DNA from: Chlamydomonas reinhardtii
Lineage: Eukaryota > Chlorophyta > Chlorophyceae > Chlamydomonadales > Chlamydomonadaceae
DNA length: 64,000 bases
Reading direction: 5' to 3'
Assembly: GCF_000002595.2 (NCBI RefSeq)
Contig: NC_057015.1
Coordinates: 7,115,681 to 7,179,680 of the forward strand
Shown here: one piece after another, positions 13,035-24,478 of the stretch
Position numbering within the stretch: the first letter of the stretch is position 1
How the letters are laid out: the number at the start of each line of letters is the position of its first letter
The notes under the pieces: generated by a model
Database searches by the model: none
Seen by the model: only the letters and a program-made list of their open reading frames with translations
What the model was told of the DNA's origin: nothing
Program-made: the position numbers and the translations under genes

Positions 13035-14206
13035 ATGCTGGCGACTCGTTGCAAGTGCAACCTTCCATCGCGAAGCTTCGTGGCGCCTGCGCGCTCAGTG
13101 CGGACGCGCGCGCTGCATGTGGAGGGACGCTTCGGTGGTGGCCGTGGTGAGTGGAGTTAAATGCGCTTCATGGTCTGCTGAAAGCTGTGCCAGTTGGCGG
13201 CTTGCGCTGCGAGGAGGAGCAAGTCGTTAGACATATTAGCAATCTGCGGTATTTGTCATCAAGACTTTCCACTATTTCGCTGAACTGCGGCAGTAGATGC
13301 TCTGGGGCAATCAGCGTGTTTGCAACACTCGCCGTCCAGTCGCAGCGCTACTGGCCTGCTGTTGCGCGAAACATAGCCATGGATATACAGACTACATTAG
13401 GCAGGACCTTTGGGAGTTACTCGTGCTCGCGCGTGTGGCGACTGGCGACTGGCGCGAGGACCAGCCACACGCTACCACCGGACAGCCGGGACACCCGCAC
13501 GTTGCTGCGCACGCGTGTACGGCCCGGCAGTCCTCCCGCCCTCCCCTCATTGAAGGTCTCTCCATGATATTGCCATATAGGTGGCAATGTGATTGACCGC
13601 CCGGACGTGGACGTCAGCAAGCGGCTGGGTGGCTTCGACCTGAGCGACTGGAACATTCCTTCCTGGGACGCGAAGACCGACAACGGCAACAACGGCAGCA
13701 ACACGGATAAGGACAAGAAGAGCCCTCCCGGTGGTGGCAACTACCGCGTCCTGCTGCTGGACTCTCCGCAGGTGTGTGTAGCGGAGTGCATGTGGGATGC
13801 GGGTTGCGGTTCGGAGCTTGCAACTCGGGTATGGCCGTGTGAAGGGGCGCCGTCGCGGCTCCGTCAGGGTCTGTGCACAGACAGAACTCCCCTCACTTGC
13901 ACTGGCCTTCCCTCCACCTGCGTGGTGCTCCTGGCTTGGCACCCCCTGCATACATCCCAGTGACAAGTACCCAACCCCCAATATCACTGCGCTGCGCAGC
14001 ACACGGAGAAGGGCGTTGTGGCAGCCATCACGCGCGTGGTCCCGGGCACCAACCCCGACCACGCCCGCAACTGTTTTGCTACCTCCAAGCAGCTGGGCAT
14101 GGCGATCATCACCACGGCGCTCAAGGAGCATGCAGAGCTGTACCGCGAGCAGCTCTTCACCTACCGCGTGCGTACGGCCTTGGAGCCTGACAACAGCACT
14201 GTGTAA
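13035..14206 (+). CDS. ClpS-like protease adaptor, probably chloroplast
   Basis: Three exons (13035-13146, 13581-13771, 14000-14206; phases 1 and 0) give 169 aa. The Arg/Ser/Ala-rich N-terminus (MLATRCKCNLPSRSFVAPAR) looks like a chloroplast transit peptide. A Gly/Asn/Lys linker follows, then a ClpS core from about residue 91: NYRVLLLDSPQHT, ARNCFATSKQLG, KEHAELYREQL, VRTALEPD. ClpS delivers substrates to the Clp protease, in bacteria by binding N-degrons. The core strand and the KExAExYxxQL helix match the family. The acidic Asn-Asp-Asp stretch of classical ClpS after the first strand is replaced by Asp-Ser-Pro-Gln, so substrate choice may differ. The start is the first ATG after a TATA-like box. 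Fold call strong, substrate role inferred. Confidence 0.8.
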
Positions 14207-15507
14207 GGCTCTCCGGCCTTATGAGTGCGGGAAGCACATCTTGGGAGAGCTAACGGGGTCACGGAGCTTCCTACATCGTCGTCGGACGCTCCCTGGGCAC
14301 TCGAGGGTGGGGAGCATGCAGCGCTATGGCGGAGAGCAGTGCCGAGGAAGGCAATTGAGGCCATGAGAGAGAGAAGAGTGTGTGTGTGTGGTCGGGAACA
14401 TCGTGGTGCATATCGAACGAAGAGTGCGCGAAAGCGTGAGTGGCGTGTTGCCGGAAGGCGTGTTTAGATATGAGAGAGTCGTTGTGGTCCTTTGTACTAG
14501 TCTGTATTCGGGAGTTGGGGTGGTCAGTAGCCGCATTGGACGTAATTCTGATCTTATTATAGTTAAATCGCTGCAGTGATGTCGGTCCCTGTGACGTGTG
14601 TACGGTACATGGGTGCAGTCCTGTCGTGTGTTACCGTGGTGTGTCGGGCCCTGTGTGTGCGGTCTCTGTTGGATTGCCATTGCGTGCACTACATTGAGCT
14701 ACGGCAACATTTTTGACGTCATTTTATTCACGGGGTGTGAGCGTATGCATGAGGGCATACATAGACAGGAGTGAGGAGGACTTGAGCGCGTGGCTTTACA
14801 GTGCGGACGAGCTCGTGCAGAAAGACTGGATCGTGATGGGTAGGCTGCAGAGATCTAGCTAGGAGGTCAAACGTAGATGGTTGGCTGGAGGTGAAATGAA
14901 TGTTACAGCACAAGCAGGCGCAGTCCGAAGGACCATCTGTGGCCCAATGAGGAACCGCCCTCCCGCTAATACCTTGTACGGACACATCGAGAGCATCTTC
15001 TCCGCTAGCCATACGGTATTGGTCTTCTGGCCAGGTCCTCCAGCCAGTCACTGAATCACATCACGTTTGCAGGCCTAACCATTGCAAGAGCCGTGCGCCG
15101 CGTCCAGCAATGCAGCACCACGACAGGTCGACAGGTTGTCCCCAACACGGACGGATTCTGCAATGGGCCAACACACTCAGGCGTGGCGTTCATGCGGCCT
15201 ACTCCGTAACAATGCTTCACGTGCCAACACACCGTAACGGCGGTGCTAGTGCGGGCTGCAGGTTGCCCTGTCGTGGACTGGTGCCTTTACCCAAACCCCG
15301 TCCCATCACACACCTAATGAGTACCAACGGTTTTGCCGCTGGCCCAAGCGGTGCAGATTCCTCGCGTTGCCCCAAAATGTCAACCCCTCCATCGTCAAGC
15401 ACGCCATCCCCCCCGCACTCGCAGCAACTCTCCCGAAGACGCCGACACGCCAACGTAATCACCGGCGCTCCTGCCGCAACCCGTGCCCTGTGATGCTCCA
15501 TCCACCA
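14207..15507. other. convergent intergenic region
   Basis: This holds the 3' ends of the ClpS-like gene (+) and the 189-aa gene (-). On the minus strand TGTAA occurs at 14907-14903 and 14800-14796, either of which could end the 189-aa transcript. No additional exon chain was found. The segment at about 15284-15318 includes GTCCCATCACACACC, which resembles one end of repeat family D. Confidence 0.4.
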
Positions 15508-16747
15508 CTAACAGGGCAGCCAGGGCGCCCTGGCGGCGGTCGCCGTCGCGGCGCCGCGCTCCGCTGCCGCCGCGGCCTGGGACGCCCGGTGCATCACCTC
15601 CGTCGCCTGCTCCCTCGAGATGGGCAGCAGACTGACCGGGCGCACGTTGGGCACGCGCCACCAACCGCTTTCCGAGTGGTAGTACGATTTGCCGTGTGCC
15701 TCAAACTTCACTAGCACCTGGCGGCAGGGGCGGCCAGCAATAGCAGGGAATGATGGTCACGAACGAAATCCTGACCGGACATAAAGGGATGGGCTGCATT
15801 ATGGTTCATCCGCACGCGGGATTTGTAAGACCTGCTCGACCTCCTTATATTGTTGGGGTGGGCTGCATCCCCCACATGCCGTACCTTGGGTGCGTCCAGG
15901 TGCTTGCTGTTAGCTGGGAATCGTGCTGACAGAGCCTGCGGCCAAGGGTACAGGCTTTGAGGTTGCCGTCCTGCTGTGCTACGGTACTGGATCAGGCAGC
16001 TGGCACAAAGGGATGGGCCACAGCAGCAGCTATCGTCGGCCGTACATGCAAGCTGTACGGTACATTGCGCCAGTGAGGGCATGGCCATGCGAGCGCCCTA
16101 TGTTTTCCCAGCACACACATACCGCGCACCTTGCTTTCCACCTGCGCCCCAAAGAAGCAAGCATCCAGGGGCGGCCAGCCTGCCGCACCAGCTGCATTGG
16201 CAAGGAAAACGGGTGGTGCCCTCGGTTATCCACACCCATCCACAAGACACACGTGTACCGCGAGACTTGACATGCACCCTGCCTTCCGACGGCCCTTAAC
16301 GGACTGCTGGCAACTGACCAGTGCCGTCAAGGAGCCCACGCGCAGCAACCCCGCTCGCTCATCCACACACCCTTCGCACGCGTCCAGCGCCCAAGCTCGT
16401 ATCGCGTCACTCCATCGTACGTTGACACAAGGGCACCCTTGACAGATGATACAACCTGCGGGGAACGGGGCCGGGGTGGGCACGTTGCGGTTGTGGACAC
16501 GCTTGGCTGCACGGAGGGTTGCTTGCCGTGAGTGGACTGGCTGTCTATCTGCTAGTCGCAGAATATGGGCATTAACACTGCTCACTTTGTATAGCGTCAG
16601 CGGCTGCTGTAGCTCCACGGCTGTCCAGCCAGAATCAGCAGGGTCGGGCACCAGCAAATTGTAGACTCGCTCTCTACTTTGCAGTGCCTTCTTGGCGATC
16701 CTTGACTTTTCTCGTGAATACCATTGCTCCGTGTCAATTAAGGACAT
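15508..16747 (-). CDS. unrecognised five-exon protein, 189 aa
   Basis: Exons 16747-16586, 16455-16371, 16191-16130, 15935-15885 and 15717-15508 have canonical donors and acceptors and fit in phase (0, 1, 0, 0) to give 189 aa. I do not recognise the family. The N-terminus (MSLIDTEQWYSREKSRIAKK) is charged, with no obvious signal or membrane span. The middle holds GALVSTYDGVTRYELGRW and WPPLDACFFGAQVES. The last exon has KFEAHGKSYYHSESGWWRVP, followed by an Ala/Arg-rich helix. The aromatic and Gly/Trp pattern suggests a compact folded domain. Five short exons agreeing in phase argue that the gene is real. The start is the first ATG; an upstream exon cannot be excluded. Confidence 0.6.
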
Positions 16748-18577
16748 CGAATCCTCTAAGTCGGATACGCGAGCTGTCGTCGTCGGTCAAAGCCCAAACT
16801 TATGCTGCCAGGACATTTACATGCGCATGTGCATGTACACATCGATGCAGTATCCTGATCCTAATTATAAAAAGTGCTGCTGGCTTCCAGTTTATGTGTG
16901 AGATGCAAGCACCACCGCTCTCATTCCTCATCGAACACTGAGCTTTAGAACTAGATGCCACCAAATAGCCGGCTTCCTGTCTGTGAGCGTAATGCGGTTG
17001 GATGAAGGGCGGAGCACTTTGGGCGCGGAACAATTAGTAAGAGGCTGGCGGAGCTGGCGGCGAGCGTGGTGGGCGGCTGGTTCCGCAGTGTCATGCCGCG
17101 GGGCCACGGGCCGCCGGCACCGCGTTAGCTAGTGCAGTGTGTATCTAGCACATTCAGGGACATGCACGAACGTGCATATAATGCATCCTCATTCTTCAGT
17201 ATAACAAAGTCAGCGGGCTTTGGTGCATGCATCTGAGTGTGTGATGGGACAGGGTTCAGGCAGGTTGGCGAGGTCCCATAGGGTGCAGCTGACGCCCGTA
17301 CCCCAAGCAGACAGCAACTTAGCCCATGAGCCCAGCTACCGAGCTCTAGTGGTTGGGAAAAGATATGGGCATGCGGCGTTGCCATGCTGTCTCGTACGTT
17401 TTTGGGGCCCTGGCTTAGTCCACGGCTGTCGTCCCACATGTAACCTCTATCAGCTGGGCCCGCCCGTGGGCTTTGTACGCGGGTGGTCTTGCGCCACGAT
17501 GCGGGAGTTGGGTGCCGGAGTCACATCAAGGTCGCAAGATCGAAACCCATCAGGAACGGTTCGGCTCCGTTACCTGTGTAGGCACTGAACATACTTGTGC
17601 CGAACTTCCCCGAAAGAGTGCCATCTCGACCTTCCTAGGTCGCTGCTCTACGGGTGAGGACGCTGGTGCGGCGGGTTCTGATGGTTTCCCCGCGAGAGCT
17701 ATCATGCTTTCTAGAAGCCGGTCTGCGAGCCAGTTGGCGCTGATGCGCCGGGGCAGGAGGAGGCCCCTGATTAGGGAATGCGCGTCACCCAGCGCCGATC
17801 TGCGAGCCCGTGTTTCGAGGCGTTACCGTGGCCCAGTATGGCCGATGGTTGCAGACAACCCCCCTCCCCCACATACCTAAACAGTTGCAACATGCATCTG
17901 AGTGCGGAGTGTCATCAGACCAGCACACAAGGAGGGCATGCGAAGGTGGAAAGAGGGCTTCACTGCGCCACATATCTGATTACATGGTGGACCAAGATTG
18001 GCTACTGACGGACGGGTAACACACGTGGTAGAAGAGGTCGCGCATTCGAAGTATAGTCGGCGGCAGACCTGTGGTCTTGATGGCGAGTACTGACGCATTG
18101 TATGCCTGTTTGTGCTAATCAGTGCCACTGCATTGTGTCGCATGAAATTTAGGCTACCCGTTTGCGCGGAAAGCCTGACAGAGTAAGATGGGATGCCAGG
18201 CAGAAACGTGGGAATGAGTCCGAGGGGTGTTGTTTGCATTGGATGTTCCAAGTGTTCCAAACACAAGGCACTACCCGGAGACGTAGGGCGTGCTGCATTG
18301 CTTCAGGCATTTTGGGGGGTTTCTGTGTCGAGGAATGCTGCGAAGATTTAAGCGAGGGGGGCGCGGGACCTACCGTGGTCGGGGGTTCCGTGCGCGTGTC
18401 GCTGACACGATCGGGGTGCCCGCCAAAATGTCGCAACATGCTCCCGGCCCGACGCATATCACTGCCGTTGTTATTAACACACTTGCGGTTGATGCATACG
18501 ACTTCAGCACAGCACAAGCCGTCTGCTGAAACCAACCTAGTAGAAACGTCGCTTGCATTGCCCTCGCTCCAAGTAGC
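16748..18577. other. intergenic region with a repeat copy
   Basis: This lies between the divergent 189-aa gene and the Rad7-like gene. Apart from the family D repeat at 17233-17294 I see no phase-consistent exon chain. The open frames present at 17473-17880 and 18162-18947 lack splice or domain support. Confidence 0.4.
17233..17294 (+). repeat. dispersed repeat family D, copy 2
   Basis: It contains GTGTGATGGGACAGGGTTCA, then GGCAGGTTGGCGAGGTCCCA and TAGGGTGCAGCTG. It is the copy most similar to 56731-56785, which is inverted. Confidence 0.6.
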
Positions 18578-21500
18578 ATGGTTAAAAAGAGAACAGAACC
18601 AGATGGCAATAAGGCCGAGGAGGAAGCCGAGCCATCCAATCGACGCGAGGGAATGGCCCAAATTGCGCGCAAACGAGCTGCGCACTTCGCCAATTTCCAG
18701 GATGACGACGGCGGTGACGACGATGACAACATTCACGCTGGCGGCGACCAGGTATGACGCTGCCGGCTCAGCGAACCGTGTCGGCGTGCTGCGTGGCGAG
18801 CCCCACGCACAGCACACAATCTCACACACCAGCGCGACGCCGCCCCGCCCCCTTATGTATTCCTTTCATTGCTGGACATTTCCTTGCGTAAATGCTGCCA
18901 ACAGGCCCGCACGTTGGGGCCGTGGAGCAGTGCGATGGAGCTCGTGAACGCGCGTGGGAAGGCGCAGCACGACCGACAGGTGTGCGGGGTGGGGCCGTCC
19001 AGAGTGTGGGGACAAGGCAAAGAGGGGGGTGGAACGTGGATGGACTGTACAGCCGTCACTGTGCGTGTGTTGCAAATATATACATGTCATTGTCCTGGAA
19101 GCTGGGGCTGGGCCTGGGAAGGGGCAGCCATAGATGCTGGTGCTGGCTGCATCTGACTGCGGCCGTCCCGGACCCTGTGTGTGCCGCCGCTCGCAGGCCA
19201 AGCTGCAGGCGGCTGCCGAGGCAGAGCAGGAAGGTGCGCCGGGGCACAGGTCACGCCGGCCTTACTTTATCCGGGTTGCAATGGCTGGTAGGCCTGGCGC
19301 CATACGCGCGTACCCTCATGTTATCTCAGGAGGCTGGCGCCGACCCATGCCTTGTCCCACACGCAACAACACACCCACCCACGCACACACGCGCACATAC
19401 ACGCACACACACACACCACACACACACACACACCTGTCTTTGCGCAACGTTTTCCTTGTGCTCTTTAACACACAACGTTTTCCTTGTGCTCTTTAACACA
19501 CACACACACACATCCGCCGACCTCCCGACGCCTCACTCACACCACCTCACACCACCCGCACCTGCCCCCAACGCGCCTCACGCAGGCGAGGCAGATGCGG
19601 CGGCTCACTGGCACCCCAGCCGGGACCCGGCCCTGGGCCCGCACCCGCGCGACCCCGTCAGGCCGCTGTTTGGCCAGTGCCTGGACGTGCTGACAGCCTA
19701 CATAGACTGCGTGGAGTCGCTGTGGGGCGTGCCGGACGCAATCAAGGTGTGTGTTTGCGATGTGTCTATTTGATGTGCGTGTGTGGGAGGAAGGTTGTGG
19801 CGGGGTGCCTGTGTGTGAGGGCGGTGGGATGGGGTGGGGCGGGGGTGCGGATTGTGGAGCTGGGTTTGGCAGAAGTTGGACGCCTGCTGTAGTGGGAGCT
19901 AGGCAGCGGGCGGGCATGCCCATCTTAGGGGCGTTCCGAGCCGGATGGACTTCAAGGCCTAGCTACTAAGGGTGCGTCCCTGTGTGAGGTGCTGCGACGC
20001 GCATTCCTCCCTTGCCCCCGCTCACTCGCTCGCTTGCATTGGGTGCGGTTGAGTCTGGGCTGGTATCTACCACCCCCAACCACCCCTGGACAGGTGCGAC
20101 TGGCTGCACACGTGTGCGCACGGCGGAAGATGTCACCCGAGGTGAGGACCGCCGGGATGGTTGCGCACGATGGTTACGGGTACCAGTCACGGGTACCAGT
20201 CTTATGAGAGGAAAAGAGAGGGGGTGCTGTGAGGGACTGTCCTTGCCCCAAGTCCGATGCAGCACAGTACACACGCCTGGCTATTTCCTTACCCTCAAGC
20301 CGGCGCCCTTGACCCCCCTGTGTCTTCTCCCGCGCCTGCACCCACACCCGCTACCTGCACGCCGCACCAACACCCGCTCCACGCCCCCATCTCACCTTCC
20401 CGCCTCCCCGCCTCCCCGCCTCCTCCCCCAACCAAAACACAGGCGGCGCGGCTGTTTGCCACGTCGGCGCCCACGGAGGTGCTGGTGCCCGACTGCACGC
20501 AGCTGGACGCAGCCGCCATGACCGACCTGCTGAAGGAGGTGACGGGGCCCAGGTGAGGCCGCGGCCGCTGGCCTGCGTGTGTTTGGGTGGGCTGCGGGGC
20601 GCGGGGGTTTATGGGTGATGGCGGCTGCACTAGCTGCAGGAGCGCAGGGAGGGATTCGGCTGGGAGGGGCTGGACCGTGTGGGCTCTTGAGCTGCGCGGT
20701 CGGCTGTTGCGCGAAGGTGCCCTGCGTCATTTAATGTAGCCCACATCCGCCGTCGTGCTCGTTTCTGTGATCTCTTTCTCTGTTGTCCGGTGCACTTCTC
20801 ATTGCAAAATCCTGCCTGCGGTCCCCCAGGTTGCAGCGGTTGGAACTGGGCTTCTGCGGCCGCGGCTTCGGCGACGACGCGGCGGCGCTGGTGGCGGCGG
20901 GCGGCGGCAGCGGCGGGGCGTTGGAGGAGCTGGAGGCTTTGACGCTGGATGGCGCGTACCGCCTGTCTGACGCCGGGCTCATCCAGGTGGGATTGGCGTG
21001 CCCGCGCCTTGAGGGGGTTGAGTGAGCGGGCCGCACCTCACCGGTGCGTGCGGTAGCGAGCAAGTGCCTTTGCCCTTGCCCTCGCGTCAGCTTGTCAGGG
21101 CTCTGCAGCGGTGTGCTGCGTTCGTTGGTAGTGGAGCAAGCAGGCTCGTGGCCCCATCTATACACCCATGGCCGCCGCCCTTGCTTGAGTGGCGCTGTCC
21201 TTTCGCACGCTGCAGCTGCTGTCCGCCACGCCGGCGCTGCGGCGGCTGTCGGTGGCTCAGGGCTCGCGCTTCACGTCCGCGCTGCTGGACAAGCTGCCGG
21301 CGCTGGTGCCGCAGCTGACGTGAGTGTAACACAGCGGCCGATGCATGAGCAGCAAGCGGCCGGCTCGGCTCCCGTTCCCAGAAAGCTTTCGCGGCAGCCG
21401 CGGTCGCCATAAGTACCGTATGGATTCCTAGCAATAATCGGACCCCATGCACCGCTCATCACACCTCGCGCTCACATTCAAGCAATCGACAATGCCTGCC

Positions 21501-22113
21501 TGCCCACCTGATCCACGCTCCCGGTGCCCCCCCATTCCCGTCCCCGTCCCCACCCCGTCCTCATCCCCGCACGACAACGCGGCACCTCCGCAGCCACCTG
21601 AACCTGGCGGACTGCCGCGGGCTGGGCGCAGAGGCGCTGGCGGCGGCGCTGCCCCGGCTGCAGCAGCTGCGCAGTGTGCGCCTGGACCTGATCCCCGAGG
21701 TGGGTGGCGGGCAGTTGGGCACATGAGCCTGAGCGCGGTTTCCTTTCTTGGGTTCTGAATGAACAAGCCTCCCTGCCGCACCCCCCCCCCTGTCTGCACC
21801 CGTGCATCCTGTACCGCTTTCCAACCGCAAATGCAATCCCATACCTCCTGTGCTCCACTCGCTTAACGGGGTTTGGTTTAGTTGGTGCTGGTATATACTT
21901 CCCTTCCCCCCCCCCGCTGGGGTTCTGAATGAACAAGCCCCACTGCCGCACCGCCCCCCGTCTGCAGCCGTGCATCCTGTACCGCTTTTCCACCCGCAAT
22001 TGCAATCGCATACCTCCTGTGCTCCACTCGCTTAACGTGGTTTGGTTTGGTTGGTGCTGGTACCGGTATCTACAACCCCCGGCTTCACTTCTTAAGTAAT
22101 CATGGATGTAACA

Positions 22114-22185
<72 letters not shown>

Positions 22186-23945
22186 CAGGTGGATGACGCG
22201 GTGCTGGTGGCGCTGGCCACGCGGCTGCCGCACCTGGCCGAGCTCAGCCTGCGCTGCTGCCAGGCCGTGTCGGACGCGGGCCTGCGGGCGCTGGCCGCCA
22301 GCGCGCGCGGGCCGCACTTGGAGCTGCTGCGCATCGACGAGTGCGGCGGCCGCGTGACGGACGCCGGGCTGGCGGCGCTGGCGTCCCAGTGCCGCGCGCT
22401 CAAGGTGCGGGGGTCGAGGTTGGGGGATGGGGGATGGGGTTGTGGTTATTAGGATTGACAGAGTGCGTGCCGGGGGGGTGGGTCCTGGGCGTGGTGTGAT
22501 GGGGCGGGGGTGGCAAGCAGTGTATGGGGGCACGCGGGCATGCGGGACTGCAGGGGCGCACACGTAGCTACCAGGCGTGTGGGACGGGTCTGAGGGGCAA
22601 AGTAAATAAGGGTTCGCAGTCGACATATTAGTTTAGGAAACCCGGCGCCAAGACACGCTCCGCTGGAGTACGGAGTGGAATCCTTGCATAATCTCGCACA
22701 GTCGCACCTGTTGTGGCAAGCATGTTTTGCTGCCCAGCATTACAGCACCTTCAGGCCGGTGCCGCTTTCTTCATGCGGAAATTGCGGCTACGTACGTGCT
22801 CGCAGGTGTTCTCGGCGCGTCGGTGCGCCAAGCTCGGCGACGAGGCGCTGGCGGAGCTGCTGCGCGCGGGCAGCGTGACGCACCTGTGCCTCAGCGGCGT
22901 GGCGGGCGTGGGGCCGGCGGTGGCGGACGCGCTGGCGGCATGCTGCCGCGAGAGCCTGGAGGAGCTGGACGTGTCGTTCTGCAGGTGCGTGCGTGGGTTG
23001 AGGCGTACGGTATGTGTAAGTGTGTGTGAGGGTGCGAGGATGTGAGGGTGTGTGTGAGAGGTGAGAGTGTGTGTGAGGGTGTGTGGCATGATGCCGCGCC
23101 TTTGGGCTGCGTGCTGCTCCCCCGTCACGCATGTGGATGCCCTCTTTGCTTCGTGCGCGCCGGCCAGCACCCCACAAACCTGGCCAGCTGCAAACACACT
23201 TCACGGTGCTCGGCTCCTCAGCTTCAGGCAACACATTTACCGCATTATCCCATTCCTGTTGCTGCACCCCAACCGCACGGGCAATCGCAGGAAGCTGCCG
23301 GACCGCGGCCTGGGCCTTGTGCTGGAGCGCTGCGGGAAGCTGCGCCGCCTGTCAGTGTTCGGCTGCAGCCAGCTGTCAGCCGCCTCCCTGTACGGCCACT
23401 CCAACGCGGGATTAGTCATCGAGGGCATCCACACCAAGGTGGATCTGGATCTGGGCCTGGCGCAGAAGCGGGCAGCGGCCGCGGCAGAGCCGGGGGAGGG
23501 GCAAGGGTCGGGAGCTGGAGCGGGAGGGAAAGGGGACGGGGACGGGAAGGATGGAGAGGAGGAGGAGGAGGCTGGCGGGGACAAGGAGGAGGCGGGGCAC
23601 GGTGGTGGAGAGGGAGGCGGCGCGGAGGAGGGCGGGCAGGAGGCAAACGGAGGCGCGGGCACTAGCGAGCAAAACACTCCATCGCCAGGAGGCAAGGCGG
23701 GGACAGGGCGGGGGAAGAAGAGCGGCGCGCAGGGCAAGAAGGCGGCGGCAGGTGCCGGGGAGGCAGGGGCGGCGCGGAAGCGGCGCGCAGCCGGCGAGGC
23801 CGGTGCGGCGGGGGCGGCGGGCTCCGCTGGGGCGGCAGGAGGGGCCCGGCCGCGCAAGGGTGGTAAGAAGGCGGCTGCGGCGGCCCCGGTGGACGAGGCA
23901 TTGGAGGCGGCTAAGCAGGCGCCCCCAGCGGAGGAATGGTTCTAG
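18578..23945 (+). CDS. Rad7/AMN1-type leucine-rich-repeat protein
   Basis: Twelve exons (18578-18751, 18905-18979, 19197-19233, 19586-19746, 20094-20141, 20443-20552, 20830-20986, 21216-21319, 21594-21699, 22189-22404, 22806-22984, 23291-23945) agree in phase and give 673 aa. Residues 1-95 are charged and acidic (ARKRAAHFANFQDDDGG). About 125-200 has the helical segment before the LRRs in plant Rad7-like proteins (PLFGQCLDVLTAYIDCVES, RRKMSPEAARLFATSAPTE). About 200-495 holds AMN1-type LRRs (LQRLELGFCGRGF, LAELSLRCCQAVSDAGLRAL, LRRLSVFGCSQLS). The last ~180 residues are a Gly/Ala/Glu/Lys-rich tail absent from ordinary Rad7, ending AEEWF. Yeast Rad7 acts in global-genome nucleotide excision repair and in a ubiquitin ligase; a similar nuclear role is inferred. 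Confidence 0.8.
19376..19510. repeat. (CA)n microsatellite with a duplicated TTTCCTTGTGCTCTTTAACA unit
   Basis: It lies in intron 3 of the Rad7-like gene. The unit occurs twice in direct order (about 19448-19497) and is the reverse complement of the unit in the 6.3-6.6 kb microsatellite. Confidence 0.85.
21751..22070. repeat. ~170-bp tandem duplication in intron 9 of the Rad7-like gene
   Basis: Both copies begin GGTTCTGAATGAACAAGCC, at 21751 and 21921. They share CCTCCTGTGCTCCACTCGCT and a TGGTGCTGGTA block, with scattered substitutions between them. Confidence 0.85.
22116..22186. repeat. (CA)n microsatellite at a 3' splice site
   Basis: The CA run extends to within a few bases of the acceptor of exon 10 (exon starts 22189), where a pyrimidine tract is normally found. 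Confidence 0.9.
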
Positions 23946-24478
23946 GTGCTGCAAGACAAAGACGAAGACAACCATGCGCAGGATGAGCACTGGTACTGCA
24001 CGGGTGAAGGCGTTGGCGTGTCTGTATTATAGTTACATTGAGGCTGCAGTGTGGTGCGTTGGCGGCCGACATGAGTCCGTAGGAATGGATGATGTACAGT
24101 AGGAGGCCCTGGGTAGGCCCCGACATTTTGGACCGTACGTGTTGCCCGCTACTGCGGCGCAGTGGATGCTACTGAATCTCAAACAGTCCTGTTATTAAGG
24201 AGGTGGCTGCCTTAGGGAGGCAGGAAAAGGGCTGAGCCCTCCCCTCCCGGGTCGTTATCAACCCAGCCACCTTGACGCGGGCGCCTACTAAGCACACGCA
24301 AATTGCACACGCCTCTATGTTGGGGGCCTTTGGCATCCCCGCAAATCCGGACGTGGCCGGTTGGGTGGGGTCGGTGCACAGTCCGTGCTAACCCGCAGCT
24401 AACAAACTAGTCACGTCACTCGCCGCCAATCGACACGTGCACCCTCAGCCCTACGCCCTGCTAGCGCCGTTCAGGCTC
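23946..24478. other. intergenic, convergent 3' ends
   Basis: This is the 3' flank of the Rad7-like gene and of the Fanzor fragment on the opposite strand. No gene was seen. Confidence 0.4.

Noticed and set aside
17440-17560. Possible tRNA-derived SINE head (GATCGAAACCC)
   Set aside because: Spacing to any A-box-like word is poor and no tail or target duplication was seen.
18149-18829. 226-codon minus-strand frame with two hydrophobic stretches
   Set aside because: It lies antisense to exon 1 of the Rad7-like gene, whose twelve exons agree in phase. The hydrophobicity comes from the complement of acidic codons.
23237-23990. Pro/Ser-rich minus-strand frames at the Rad7-like tail
   Set aside because: They are complements of the Gly/Ala/Lys-rich coding exon.
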